A DNA stretch of 64,000 bases from Bacillus cereus (GCF_002584535.1 NZ_NUOT01000008.1:248001-312000), one strand, 5' to 3'; positions 46,625 to 55,205 are shown, counted from the first letter of the stretch. A program made the numbers and translations. Notes: generated from the letters alone by a model not told the origin.

Positions 46625-46723
46625 TCACCTTTTTGTTTTCTCTTTTTTCTTACTGTTATATTGATCAAAAGCTAGACCGATAAAAATAAGTATCACCCAA
46701 AAAAGCAAGCTACTGCCCGTCAT
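46625..46723 (-). CDS. 32-aa single-span membrane peptide
   Basis: A 32-codon ORF with AAAGGGGTGATCAAA ahead of its ATG. One hydrophobic helix (SSLLFWVILIFIGLAF) is followed by a basic tail (DQYNSKKKEKTKR). It ends 16 bases before the start of the decayed dehydrogenase, so it probably heads the same transcript. The shape is common for bacterial micro-membrane proteins. No function known. Confidence 0.6.
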   Translation of the reverse strand: MTGSSLLFWVILIFIGLAFDQYNSKKKEKTKR

Positions 46724-47058
46724 TTTGATCACCCCTTTGTTATATAACATGATTGTTCCATTTATTATATCATTTTCTTAATTTTCAATCTAATGTACAA
46801 AAAAATAGAATATGTTAAAAAGTTTGCCTTCGCTTACTTTCTAACATATCCTACATCAATATGGAGGGTACTATATAGGAGATGTCCGCCCTATATGAAC
46901 TCCATTATATCAATTAAATTCATCGAATTTTGTAAAAATTTAAAAGTGTATAGAATTTTTTTACATCTCCTAAATTTCTTCCTTTTTGAATAACATATTG
47001 TCACTCAAAAAGGAAGAACTACAAAATATAATCCTTTATCTTTCTATTCTATTATTCT
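46724..47058. other. Spacer with three strong hairpins, no gene
   Basis: Three successive inverted repeats: 46809-46849 (ATATGTTA and AAAGT arms), 46861-46904 (ATGGAG and TATATAGG arms) and 46976-47018 (a 14-bp stem, TTCTTCCTTTTTGA). The third may terminate the RDD gene. The first two are unexplained. Confidence 0.5.
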
Positions 47059-47514
47059 TTAAACAAGACTCATCACTTTCGTTTTCATAATTATATCATG
47101 GAAACCACAATTATCATGACGGAACAACATCATGTATACATTACAAATAGATGGTATTCCAAGTAGCAATATGTTCGGTAATAACAATACAAAGAAACGT
47201 ATTGTTATCGTTTGAATTGTTAACTTTTCACTTGTTAATGATATAAGTCTTATTCTTGTTATTTTCTTACCAATTGTACAACCGTTCCATATAAATGGAA
47301 CAAGAATAAAATATATAGCCATTAATATTAAAACAAGCGCAAGATCATATCGATAATCACCTAAGCTTATATTAAAGCGATTGAAAATGGCTCCATAATT
47401 TCCCGTTACAATTGCCACAACCGCCCCATACATCACCGAGATTAGAAACATATCGATAATGGAAGCACCTATGCGATTCATTACCACCGCTGGACGATGC
47501 ATCTTTAACTTCAT
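47059..47514 (-). CDS. RDD family membrane protein
   Basis: A 151-residue protein with three to four membrane helices. The family signature is seen in RIGASIIDMFLISVMYG (Arg-Asp pattern in helix 1) and in GKKITRIRLI after helix 2, ending CGFHDIIMKTKVM. RDD proteins are poorly understood; some act in ion or solute transport. No operon partner is apparent. The ribosome site is weak. Confidence 0.82.
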   Translation of the reverse strand: MKLKMHRPAVVMNRIGASIIDMFLISVMYGAVVAIVTGNYGAIFNRFNISLGDYRYDLALVLILMAIYFILVPFIWNGCTIGKKITRIRLISLTSEKLTIQTITIRFFVLLLPNILLLGIPSICNVYMMLFRHDNCGFHDIIMKTKVMSLV

Positions 47515-47659
47515 TTTATGTCGACTCCTTTGTATCCTACTTTACCTGTCTCATAGTACCATTTCTAAAAACCATTGTAAATAACTCATATATTGGCGTT
47601 TCTTTTCCTTTTCTTGTACAATGTGTTTACAACAAGCATTTTATAAGGAGGGCCTCATA

Positions 47660-48100
47660 TTGAAGCGATTAATGACCGTAATCGCCATTATATTATTGAC
47701 TGGTTGCACAACAAACTCTAATAGCCATTCAGCTTACACCATCAATGACGAATATGAACTAGTAAAAACTTCCAAAAATGCATTTGAACTTTTCCCAACA
47801 CAAGATGCTGTATATGCTACACAATATGTCCCAGCTAAAATTGTAGAAATTGCTTGGGACGATATATATATTATTGCAAAACAAATTGAAGAAAAATCTG
47901 ACCCAAACAACCCAGAATCTAGTATTACAAATAAGCAGAGCGAATATTATTGGATTATTGATATGAACAACAATCGTCGCTTTGGTCCTTATAATGAAAA
48001 GCAATTTCAGGAACAAAAAGAAGCATTTCGAATTTCTGAACAATTACAAGCCATAGAAACTTATTTAAACGAACAAAACAAACAGTCCTCAAGCACATAA
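47660..48100 (+). CDS. Small lipoprotein of unknown function
   Basis: A 146-residue lipoprotein starting at TTG behind AAGGAGGG. The signal (LKRLMTVIAIILLTGC) ends in the lipobox LLTGC; the mature part begins TTNSNSHSAYTINDEYEL. It includes EYYWIIDMNNNRRFGPYNEKQF, a pattern seen in other Bacillus lipoproteins of unknown role. The frame extends 13 codons further upstream, but the spacing favours TTG. Expected on the outer face of the membrane. Confidence 0.75.
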   Translation: MKRLMTVIAIILLTGCTTNSNSHSAYTINDEYELVKTSKNAFELFPTQDAVYATQYVPAKIVEIAWDDIYIIAKQIEEKSDPNNPESSITNKQSEYYWIIDMNNNRRFGPYNEKQFQEQKEAFRISEQLQAIETYLNEQNKQSSST

Positions 48101-48117
48101 AAACGGCTGTTTGTTTC
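48075..48117 (+). terminator. Weak terminator at the end of the lipoprotein gene
   Basis: AAACAAACAG and CTGTTTGTTT pair across a 21-base loop that includes the stop codon. The T-run is short. Confidence 0.4.
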
Positions 48118-48134
48118 AAAAATGGTATACTTTT

Positions 48135-48320
48135 TCAGTCCATTTGTTGATTTTGATAACTTGGATGTTCCTCTTTTATCGTGATAACAGTACCGCATTT
48201 TTTACAAATTTCTACCTCAGCGACTGTTTGTGCAAATAAAGTAAGATAGTTTTTTTGGTCTGGTGCTATCGTTCCTTTTTCTATTTCTTTACTACCACAT
48301 TCGTAACATCTTTTTTCCAT
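48135..48320 (-). CDS. Small zinc-ribbon protein, 61 aa
   Basis: A 61-residue protein with two Cys pairs, CYEC near residue 5 and CKKC near residue 39, forming a likely zinc ribbon (MEKRCYECGSKEIEKG ... AEVEICKKCGTVITIKEE). AAAGGGGGAAG precedes this ATG; the frame extends 16 codons upstream without support. Nucleic-acid or protein binding is possible, but no role is known. It differs clearly from the 49-residue ribbon protein at 11790. Confidence 0.7.
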   Translation of the reverse strand: MEKRCYECGSKEIEKGTIAPDQKNYLTLFAQTVAEVEICKKCGTVITIKEEHPSYQNQQMD

Positions 48321-48394
48321 TTTTCTTCCCCCTTTGCACTTTATAATACATTCGCTTTGATTTGACAAATTTCCTGTTCATTTTCTATACAAAA

Positions 48395-48421
48395 AACATC
48401 TCACTTAGACAGTGAGATGTT
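48395..48421 (-). terminator. Terminator overlapping the end of the 48401 gene
   Basis: AACATCTCACT-GTCTA-AGTGAGATGTT followed by TTTTTG on the minus strand. Confidence 0.85.
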
Positions 48422-49150
48422 AAATGTTTGCGGTTCTGCAACAATGTCATGTGTTTCATTCGATACAAGAACATCAGTTGTAAATGCGATTTGAGTAATC
48501 TCTTTGTTCTCATCATCGAGTATTAATCCAATTATCCCTTCCCTTGTTTCACCTCGCTTATACTCTTCTTTTGTAACATTTTTCGTGTCTACAAGCGTAT
48601 CCTCTTCATATAAGAAGTTTTGTTTTGGGACATTGAATTGCTGTGTTCCATTAATCGTGACATCATTTATAGAGAAAAACTGCATGTCTTTATCTCCGCT
48701 ATTTTCTACCTTATATGTAATTTCCACATAGCGCACTTTATCTGCAATATCTTTTCCACTTAACGAAGCGTACAACTCAGCATCTTCTCGATTAACTTTA
48801 TCTCCAAGTCTACGCTGCACTTCCTCTGGAGTTAATGCTGTATATACCTTCAATGTATCTTTTGCATCTTGACTCATTTGTGATAATGCGATAACTTTTA
48901 CATCTTGCACATGAATTTTCATTGGAAGTACTTCAAATGTTTGATTCACATGTTTTAGTTGTTCTAATTTAAATGTACCCCATCCTTTTTCTTTTACAGC
49001 CTGTCCAACTTTCTTTAATTTCTTGCCACCATACTCAGTTGTTTCTGGAATAGTTTCTTTCTTTACCTCTTTTTTTTCTTCCTTTTGAAAACATCCACTG
49101 AGCAAAACGATAGAACTACATAAAATACAAATACTTTTCCATACTTTCAT
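48401..49150 (-). CDS. Lipoprotein of unknown function (DUF5068-like)
   Basis: A 249-residue lipoprotein. The signal MKVWKSICILCSSIVLLSGC ends in lipobox LLSGC, and a Lys/Glu linker follows. The C-terminal half is beta-rich and resembles the immunoglobulin-like DUF4352/DUF5068 group (YVEITYKVENSGDKDMQFFS, then a terminal ITQIAFTTDVLV strand). I chose the second ATG, with GGAG ten bases ahead; the first gives ten extra residues. Function unknown. Confidence 0.7.
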   Translation of the reverse strand: MKVWKSICILCSSIVLLSGCFQKEEKKEVKKETIPETTEYGGKKLKKVGQAVKEKGWGTFKLEQLKHVNQTFEVLPMKIHVQDVKVIALSQMSQDAKDTLKVYTALTPEEVQRRLGDKVNREDAELYASLSGKDIADKVRYVEITYKVENSGDKDMQFFSINDVTINGTQQFNVPKQNFLYEEDTLVDTKNVTKEEYKRGETREGIIGLILDDENKEITQIAFTTDVLVSNETHDIVAEPQTFNISLSK

Positions 49151-49191
49151 CTTCTTATTACTCCTAACACTCTTATTCATAATTAACTAGA

Positions 49192-49505
49192 TTATTCCTT
49201 TACTTTATATACTGCTGAAACAATGAATATCCCCAAAAAACACTTGTAATTCTGGATACTATTATACTCCCGATTTGTAAAATTTGAAAATACAGGTCTA
49301 AGAATGCATGAGCAGTAAACACGCCAAGCAGTAAGTTCAAATAAAAAACCTAACCATATATGTCCAATGACACCGTTCGGCTGAAAATGTAAAACATATT
49401 CAAAATCGGGCGCCATGCTTCCTAATACTAATGCTGTCACTGAAACATATCTTGGTTTCATGCAAAAAGGAATGACAGCAGTCAGATGTGCAAATACAGC
49501 CTATG
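49192..49505 (-). pseudogene. Decayed DUF4184-like membrane protein gene
   Basis: The frame SVTALVLGSMAPDFEYVLHF is typical of DUF4184 membrane proteins, which normally exceed 200 residues. Three defects are visible. The expected start is broken: CAT-A-GGCTG with AAGGAAAG upstream would read ATG GCT if one A were removed. A frameshift occurs after LGFLF, with the continuation (GVFTAHAFLDLYFQILQIGS) in another frame ending at 49200. Most of the middle of the protein is missing. Confidence 0.65.
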
Positions 49506-49660
49506 TTACTTTCCTTCTGAAACTAAAAAATCTTCCTATGTAAGACATCCTCTATCATAACGATATCGATTCTTTATATGCAATACTTATTTTGACATTG
49601 GAATATCTATACTTTAAATGATATAATCTAAATGTAATTTTTAGGAAATAATTAAGTGAC

Positions 49661-49870
49661 ATGATGTTGACACTCATACTTGTATTTTTTCTATGGAAAC
49701 ATATAAAAATAGCACAGTATATTCCAAGTTTACTAAGTTTTATTATAAATAGAAACACATATGACTGGGGCGAGTTAGGTTTCTCTACTTTACAATTTGT
49801 TATTTTATTTGCAAGTTGTCTGACTCTTGTATTTGCTTCTATATTAGAAACAAAATCTTCAACGAATTGA
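49661..49870 (+). CDS. Small two-helix membrane protein
   Basis: A 69-residue ORF with two hydrophobic helices (MLTLILVFFLW and LQFVILFASCLTLVFASIL) joined by a basic, polar loop (INRNTYDWGELGFS). The ribosome site is weak (AGGAAA about 14 bases away). Its stop lies ten bases before the start of the ATPase gene, so the two are probably translated together. A longer antisense ORF is judged a shadow. Confidence 0.45.
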   Translation: MMLTLILVFFLWKHIKIAQYIPSLLSFIINRNTYDWGELGFSTLQFVILFASCLTLVFASILETKSSTN

Positions 49871-49880
49871 GGTATATAGT

Positions 49881-50639
49881 TTGAATGAACATACAACCTT
49901 TCTAAAGAGCATCTCCTTACAAAAAGAACATATTCCTACTTTTTCCGTGTATCCATATTGTTTGCCTGCCATCCGAACACTACAATCACTCGATTTCCAC
50001 CCTAATGTCACATTTATTATTGGAGAGAACGGAACTGGGAAATCTACATTGTTAGAAGCCTTAGCCATCGCTTTAGGGTTTAATGCAGAAGGTGGAACAA
50101 AAAATTTTCGTTTTGCTACTCATGATTCGCACTCACCCTTACACAAATATATTCGAGTAGCAAAAAGCTTTGTTGCACCAAAAGATGGATTCTTTCTACG
50201 CGCGGAGTCGTTTTATAACGTTGCTTCTTACATTGATAAGATTGACACAAATGAGGATGCAGCTTTAGGGAATAAGATCATCGATTCATACGGAGGTATA
50301 TCCCTACATGATCAATCTCATGGTGAATCATTCTTTTCTTTATTTATGAATCGCTTTTCAGGACAAAGCTTATACATTTTAGACGAGCCTGAAGCAGCTT
50401 TATCTCCAATGAGACAGCTTTCTATGCTAATTCGTATGCACGAGTTAGCAGAACAAGGAGCACAATTCATTATCGCTACCCACTCTCCTATTTTGATGGC
50501 CTATCCAGAGTCGAGTATATATTCGTTCTCACAAGAAGGAATCACTGAAACAACCCTAGAGGAAACTGAGCATTATCAAACGATGAAACTCTTTTTCGAG
50601 AATCGAGATCGCTTGTTTCATCATTTGTTCCAATCATAA
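49881..50639 (+). CDS. Predicted ATPase, ABC/SMC-like (COG3910 type)
   Basis: A 252-residue stand-alone ATPase. Walker A is IGENGTGKSTLLEALA near residue 47, the ABC signature variant is DQSHGESFFSLF, Walker B is LYILDEPEAALSP, and the H-loop is IATHSP. There is no coiled-coil insertion. Such proteins (AAA_21/AAA_23) are found widely with unclear roles, sometimes in defence or DNA repair. TTG start with GAGG eight bases ahead. Possible partner: the two-helix protein just upstream. Confidence 0.8.
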   Translation: MNEHTTFLKSISLQKEHIPTFSVYPYCLPAIRTLQSLDFHPNVTFIIGENGTGKSTLLEALAIALGFNAEGGTKNFRFATHDSHSPLHKYIRVAKSFVAPKDGFFLRAESFYNVASYIDKIDTNEDAALGNKIIDSYGGISLHDQSHGESFFSLFMNRFSGQSLYILDEPEAALSPMRQLSMLIRMHELAEQGAQFIIATHSPILMAYPESSIYSFSQEGITETTLEETEHYQTMKLFFENRDRLFHHLFQS

Positions 50640-50667
50640 AGCAAAAGATAATATTGCTCGTTGATAT

Positions 50668-50706
50668 CCAAAAAAGAAGAAGCAGCAAGCTGCCTCTTCT
50701 TTTTTA
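50668..50706. terminator. Convergent terminator ATPase / thiolase
   Basis: AAAAAAGAAGA.GCAGC and GCTGC.TCTTCTTTTTT form a long stem with a small internal mismatch. Confidence 0.8.
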
Positions 50707-51879
50707 TAGTGCTTCTATAAATAACGCTACCCCAATGCCACCACCGACACAAAGGGATGCAATTCCTTTTTCTAAACCTCTTCTTTTTAATTCGTGAATT
50801 AAACTTACCGTAATACGTGCACCTGTACAACCAATTGGATGCCCAAGTCCAACACCACTTCCGTTGACATTTACTTTCTCACGGTTTAAGCCCAGTTCCT
50901 TCTCAACCGCTAAGTATTGTGCCGCAAAGGCTTCATTGATTTCTAATAAATCAGCATCTTCTAATAACCAATTTACTTTCTCTAAACCTTTACGAATTGC
51001 TGGTGCTGGACCAATCCCCATAATTTTCGGATCTACCCCAGCTACAGAATAACCAACGATTCTAGCTAATGGTTGTAAGCCTTTCTCCCTAGCCTTTTCT
51101 TCACTCATTAATACTAAAACCGCACTTCCATCATTAATACCTGATGCATTCCCTGCAGTTACTGATCCACCTTTACGAAATGCTGGCTTTAACCCCGCCA
51201 ATTTTTCAGCTGTAATATCTGCACGTGGATGTTCATCTTTTGAAAATACTACTTCTTTTCTACGCTCTTTTATTATAATAGGAACAATTTGATCATCAAA
51301 ATAACCTGATTCAATTGCCTGAAGAGCTAATTGATGACTACGCAACGCAACTTCATCTTGTTCCTCTCTTGTAATTTCATATTGCTCAACTAAATTTTCC
51401 GCTGTTTCCCCCATCATAATATGGTGGATTGGATCTTCTAAAACTTCCCACACCGTATCACGAATCTCTCCATGTTGAAGACGCTGTCCCCATCGGTGTT
51501 GTTTTAATGCATAAGGACTTGAGCTCATCGCTTCTACTCCACCCGCAATAACAACCTCACTTACACCTAACTGAATTTGCATTGCTGCTGACATAATCGC
51601 TTGCATACCTGAAGAACATTGACGCTGAATCGTATAACCTGTAACCGTTTCTGGAAATCCTGCTGCTAATGCAGCTGTTCGCGCTGTATTTGCTTCATCT
51701 GTTCTTTGAATACAATGTCCTAAAATGACTTCATCCACTTCATGAGGTTCTACTCCACCTCTTTTAACAGCTTCTTGAAGTACAGGAACAACTAATTCTA
51801 CTGGTGTTACATTTTTTAGCGCTCCCCCAAAAGTTCCAATTGGCGAACGAACTGCAGCTGTAATGACCACATTATGCAT
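50704..51879 (-). CDS. Acetyl-CoA acetyltransferase (thiolase)
   Basis: A 391-residue thiolase that condenses two acetyl-CoA, or cleaves 3-ketoacyl-CoA in reverse. The acylated cysteine lies at about residue 88 in [10 protein letters not shown]. The other catalytic elements are [17 protein letters not shown] (His) and SLCVGGGIG (second Cys). Length is standard. It is monocistronic here, although a 3-hydroxybutyrate dehydrogenase gene lies 3 kb away, which would fit acetoacetyl-CoA metabolism. Confidence 0.9.
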   Translation of the reverse strand: MHNVVITAAVRSPIGTFGGALKNVTPVELVVPVLQEAVKRGGVEPHEVDEVILGHCIQRTDEANTARTAALAAGFPETVTGYTIQRQCSSGMQAIMSAAMQIQLGVSEVVIAGGVEAMSSSPYALKQHRWGQRLQHGEIRDTVWEVLEDPIHHIMMGETAENLVEQYEITREEQDEVALRSHQLALQAIESGYFDDQIVPIIIKERRKEVVFSKDEHPRADITAEKLAGLKPAFRKGGSVTAGNASGINDGSAVLVLMSEEKAREKGLQPLARIVGYSVAGVDPKIMGIGPAPAIRKGLEKVNWLLEDADLLEINEAFAAQYLAVEKELGLNREKVNVNGSGVGLGHPIGCTGARITVSLIHELKRRGLEKGIASLCVGGGIGVALFIEAL

Positions 51880-52000
51880 CTTGCACTTGCCCCTCTCTTA
51901 TGTACCCTAGTAAGTTTTTGGATGGAATAACATAAGATGTATATCTAAATTTATCATACTACAAACATACCAGAAAAATCAAAAAATTTAATATAATAAA

Positions 52001-52026
52001 AATAGAGAGAATCTTCCTCTCTATTC
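52001..52026 (-). terminator. Terminator overlapping the Nudix stop codon
   Basis: AATAGAGAG-GAAGATT-CTCTCTATT followed by TTTATTATATT on the minus strand. Confidence 0.75.
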
Positions 52027-52470
52027 GGTCAATGCGTATAAAAATTTTTGCAAAATTTTCTCTGTTGTTTTATTTAAATTAGGTAATTTTTCAGCTGGAA
52101 AATACTTAAGATCCAGACTTTCTTCATCAAGCTCTATTTCACCACTTATATGATGCGCTTGGTATAGATGAATCACATTATAAATTTCATCCCCATTTGG
52201 ATAGCGATAATATACATCTTTCCCAGAAAGAACACCAAGAAATTGCAACGTCTTCACTTCTAATCCTGTTTCTTCAAAGAACTCTCGCCGAGCCGTTTCT
52301 TCCGTTGTTTCACCTAACTCCATTGCACCACCTGGTACACCCCAATCATATGTATCCGAACGATATTGAAGCAATACTTCTTGTTTTTCATTTAAAACAA
52401 TTACTGCCGATCCTACAAGAATTAACGGCCTTGTACCGACTGATTTTCTTAATTCTTCAATATACCCCAT
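52021..52470 (-). CDS. Nudix hydrolase
   Basis: A 149-residue Nudix protein with a complete signature: GAMELGETTEETARREFFEE then TGLEV, matching Gx5Ex7REUxEExGU. Substrate is a nucleoside diphosphate derivative; the family does not fix which one. AGGAGAGG precedes the ATG giving MGYIEELRKSVG. Soluble, single-domain, monocistronic. Confidence 0.9.
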   Translation of the reverse strand: MGYIEELRKSVGTRPLILVGSAVIVLNEKQEVLLQYRSDTYDWGVPGGAMELGETTEETARREFFEETGLEVKTLQFLGVLSGKDVYYRYPNGDEIYNVIHLYQAHHISGEIELDEESLDLKYFPAEKLPNLNKTTEKILQKFLYALTE

Positions 52471-52557
52471 TGCAAACCTCTCCTTTCCTCATCCTTCCTT
52501 ATCATAGCAAACTTTCTTATTTTTTTGTGTGATGAAAAAAATATTCCTACTAGCAAA

Positions 52558-52584
52558 AAAAGGGAGCATTCGCTCCCTTTTCAT
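52558..52584 (-). terminator. Terminator after the 97-aa gene
   Basis: AAAAGGGAGC-GAAT-GCTCCCTTTT followed by T residues on the minus strand. Confidence 0.85.
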
Positions 52585-52589
52585 TACTT

Positions 52590-52883
52590 TTATTTTCGAA
52601 AACTTTCATATTTAACTGCTTCAAATGCCTTTTCAATCTCTTCATTTCTATAATGAACATATGTAAAACGTCCTAATTCTACTAATCGAGAGATTTCTTG
52701 TAATGCCTTTTGCTTTTCATATGTCTCTTTAATCATTACATGTACATAAAATTTCATAAGTGGATGTTCATATAAGGTTTCTCCAACCTCCACATATACA
52801 TCCTCTACCCCTTGTACCACTCTTACATAACTCGCAAACTGATAAACGGCTTCTCGATCTGACACAATTTTTAATGTGTACAT
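52590..52883 (-). CDS. Uncharacterised 97-aa protein
   Basis: A soluble 97-residue protein with an alternating strand-helix pattern (MYTLKIVSDREAVYQFASYV, then VYVEVGETLYEHPLMKFYVHVMI and a Lys/Glu helix). The size and order of elements recall a ferredoxin-like fold. GGGGGAG-type ribosome site precedes the ATG. No family recognised; it is flanked by a terminator and stands alone. Confidence 0.65.
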   Translation of the reverse strand: MYTLKIVSDREAVYQFASYVRVVQGVEDVYVEVGETLYEHPLMKFYVHVMIKETYEKQKALQEISRLVELGRFTYVHYRNEEIEKAFEAVKYESFRK

Positions 52884-53267
52884 ATATTCTCCCCCTTTTC
52901 TTTTACTATATCAGAATGAATAACATATAATTTAATTAAACTATGAATATTTTCCGACTTCTTCCACTTATTCTTATATCCATATTATTCATTCATTTGT
53001 ATCTTCTCAGTTAAAAACACAGCTATCCACAAAAGAAAATTTTAATCACTCATTATCAATCGGACTTTTCCAAACGGTTCTCCCACCTTATTTCTTTAGG
53101 TAGAGTCTTACTTCCTGTTAACATAGGATAAAACACGTTGTATACAATATTTTTCCAGCAATTCCAACCCATCAAAATACACCTAATTTATAAGGATTAT
53201 ATCCATACACAATCGTTTCCTTTCACATAATATATTAATAAACTATTTTCCATTTGAGGTGTTTCTA
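52884..53267. other. AT-rich spacer with repeat fragment
   Basis: No gene is seen. The segment 53038-53080 (ATTTTAATCACTCATTATCAATCGGACTTTT in part) matches the joined ends of repeat family I without its hairpin, a truncated copy. The remainder is AT-rich sequence with possible promoter boxes for the next gene. Confidence 0.35.
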
Positions 53268-53885
53268 ATGGATCCGTACGTAAATATATGTATTTGCATT
53301 GCCCCAGGCTCCGATATTAAGGACCACCGTATCGCCAAAGACTTAGCAATCGCTGAATCAATATGGCACCCCATTTCATTTCAAATTAAAGATGTCATTA
53401 TACTAAATGAAGCATTTAAATTTCATGATGGTGAAATTAGCTATATGGATTCTGTCCGAAACCAGCCTAAAGTTTCTTCCTTTTTTAACACCTGTTCATC
53501 AGAAGTTCCCGATTGTGATATTTATATTTGTTATATCGGAAGTAATTACTTTAAAGAACAATCCGTCATTGCATGTGCCTATTCATTTGTTATAAACCAA
53601 ATCCTTACAGGTTATATCATCCTTACTAACGCTGCTTCTCCTATGAAAAATATATATACACTTGCACATGAAATGGGGCATATTTTATTTACAAGGCGGA
53701 TTAACGGAAAGCTTACCCATGCAGATCCGCATTCTCCAAACGGATCTGAACACCACCCTTCTTCAAGTAATCTCATGTATCCAATTGTTCCTCGTCCTGA
53801 CAAAGTACACATTGAATCTTTATTAACAAGTGAACAGAAAAATCTCGCTTTGCAAAGCCCTTTATTACACACAAAAAAACAGTAA
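53268..53885 (+). CDS. Orphan zincin-like protein with HEMGH motif
   Basis: A 205-residue protein without signal peptide. It contains a zinc-protease-type HEMGH at residues 134-138 in IYTLAHEMGHILF, preceded by a strand-like ILTGYIILTNAAS. About 30 residues on lies SSSNLMYPIVP, which looks like the Met-turn of metzincins. The usual GxxH after HExxH is absent; His151, His155, His162 or His163 could be the third ligand. GAGGTG precedes the ATG. Family not recognised. Confidence 0.65.
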   Translation: MDPYVNICICIAPGSDIKDHRIAKDLAIAESIWHPISFQIKDVIILNEAFKFHDGEISYMDSVRNQPKVSSFFNTCSSEVPDCDIYICYIGSNYFKEQSVIACAYSFVINQILTGYIILTNAASPMKNIYTLAHEMGHILFTRRINGKLTHADPHSPNGSEHHPSSSNLMYPIVPRPDKVHIESLLTSEQKNLALQSPLLHTKKQ

Positions 53886-53901
53886 CAATACTATTACTGT
53901 T
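53879..53901 (+). terminator. Weak terminator after the zincin-like gene
   Basis: ACAGTAA and TTACTGT pair across eight bases, followed by TTTAAAA; the left arm includes the stop codon. Confidence 0.5.
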
Positions 53902-54011
53902 TAAAATCATATATTGGCTGCACAGAAAACAGCTCTCACTCAAGACCCCTGTATACTATTTCTTTGGAGATATTTCCGCATGTACCCAAAGCAGCCTTTT
54001 TCCTTATACCC

Positions 54012-54779
54012 CTAATTGACACTTTTTCGCTCTTCTATTTTCATAGACCACCTCAATAATCCATATAAACTAGCATACATAAGTAAAACTTCTATCACTC
54101 CCCAGTATGGATTTTGTTTTCCTAACTCTTTAAATGCAAACATAATTGATAATGGAACAATTAACACAAAGATTCCAATCCAGCCAAGTGCATATACTTC
54201 GCCAATAATAAGTAGTAAAAAGATAATTGCAGCTAGTATATAGCTTTGCATAGTAGACAATTGTAAGACAGGAGTTCCATACCATTTATTAACAAACATT
54301 AATAACACTAGTAATACAATTGGAATCATCACTATTGCATAAATAATCCCAAATTCTTTTAATTTGCTTTTGAAAGACGACATCCGAAATGCAATAATTG
54401 TCCCAATAATAGTAATCATTAAAACGATTGGATATCCAATTAATTGTACATTTGTTAATGCAAATTGATGATTTGGATTATTAAACAAAATATTAGTTAG
54501 TAACCAATATCCACCAACCCCAATCATCATCCCCAGAATGCTCCTTATACTCCCTCCTTTATCTGTCTCCATTTCTTTCGCCAATTCATCTGCATACTCT
54601 TTCGGCGAATCTCCAAAAATATCCCTTACCCTCTTCCCCCGTTTCTCTCCTTCAATTAAATGAAGCTCTGCATCTTCTAAAAATGCATTTATATCTTCTT
54701 CCTTCATTCCTTTTGTTAACAAATACACTTTCATATCTATTAAAAACTTTTCTCCTTCTTTAGAAACGTGCATTATCAT
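54012..54779 (-). CDS. HAAS-domain membrane protein
   Basis: A 255-residue protein. The N-terminal 80 residues form a helical HAAS-type domain (FLIDMKVYLLTKGMKEEDIN ... GDSPKEYADELAKEM), and the rest has five or six membrane helices. Such proteins are typically encoded beside a PadR regulator and are thought to act with it. Here the start overlaps the padR stop by four bases (ATGA), so the two are coupled. Role unknown; perhaps envelope stress or drug response. Confidence 0.82.
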   Translation of the reverse strand: MIMHVSKEGEKFLIDMKVYLLTKGMKEEDINAFLEDAELHLIEGEKRGKRVRDIFGDSPKEYADELAKEMETDKGGSIRSILGMMIGVGGYWLLTNILFNNPNHQFALTNVQLIGYPIVLMITIIGTIIAFRMSSFKSKLKEFGIIYAIVMIPIVLLVLLMFVNKWYGTPVLQLSTMQSYILAAIIFLLLIIGEVYALGWIGIFVLIVPLSIMFAFKELGKQNPYWGVIEVLLMYASLYGLLRWSMKIEERKSVN

Positions 54780-55105
54780 CTTCTCCCCTTTCCTTTTAGT
54801 AAACGTTCTACACTGCTTTGCATCACTTCCCAGCGTTCCATAAATTCATCAAGTGCATCTTCACCTTTTTCTGTTAATGTGTAATATTTTCGCTTCGGAC
54901 CAGTTGAAGATTCTTTCATTACGCTCGTAATTAGCCCTTCCTTTTGCATCCGTATTAATAATGGATAAATACTTCCTTCACTTGCCATAGTAAAACCATA
55001 CTTAGCTAGTTTTTCACTCATTTCGTATCCGTATATCTCTCCTTCAGAAATAATTGCAAGGAGACAGCCTTCTAAAATCCCTTTCAGCATTTGACTTGTC
55101 GACAT
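54776..55105 (-). CDS. PadR family transcriptional regulator (short type)
   Basis: A 109-residue PadR protein of the short LmrR-like subfamily: winged helix MLKGILEGCLLAIISEGEIYGYEM, wing region GPKRKYYTLTEKG, and a single C-terminal dimer helix. Translationally coupled to the HAAS membrane protein. Three near-identical palindromes upstream of the start are probably its own operators, so the unit should be self-repressed. Ribosome site GGAGG lies ahead of the ATG. Confidence 0.87.
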   Translation of the reverse strand: MSTSQMLKGILEGCLLAIISEGEIYGYEMSEKLAKYGFTMASEGSIYPLLIRMQKEGLITSVMKESSTGPKRKYYTLTEKGEDALDEFMERWEVMQSSVERLLKGKGRR

Positions 55106-55121
55106 AATTCAAATCCTCCCT

Positions 55122-55205
55122 CTATCTTGTTTTACAAGATAGATAAGCATAAGTATCTTGCTTTACAAAATAGTATAGCAAAAGCTATTTTGCAAAACAA
55201 GATAG
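55122..55205 (-). promoter_or_regulatory. Three evenly spaced PadR-type operators
   Basis: CTATCTTGTTTTACAAGATAG (55122-55142), GTATCTTGCTTTACAAAATAG (55153-55173) and CTATTTTGCAAAACAAGATAG (55185-55205; here given as 21-base sites) share arms CTATYTTG and CAARATAG. Their starts are 31 and 32 bases apart, three helical turns, so bound dimers would lie on one face of the DNA. They cover the padR promoter region and may also affect the divergent bdhA. Confidence 0.75.

Noticed and set aside
49555-49896. 113-codon reverse ORF opposite the two-helix protein gene
   Set aside because: No ribosome site, and the composition reads as the complement of a hydrophobic forward gene.
53612-53872. Reverse ORF of 86 codons inside the zincin-like gene
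   Set aside because: Antisense to the HEMGH-containing frame, which has the ribosome site and a coherent fold pattern.
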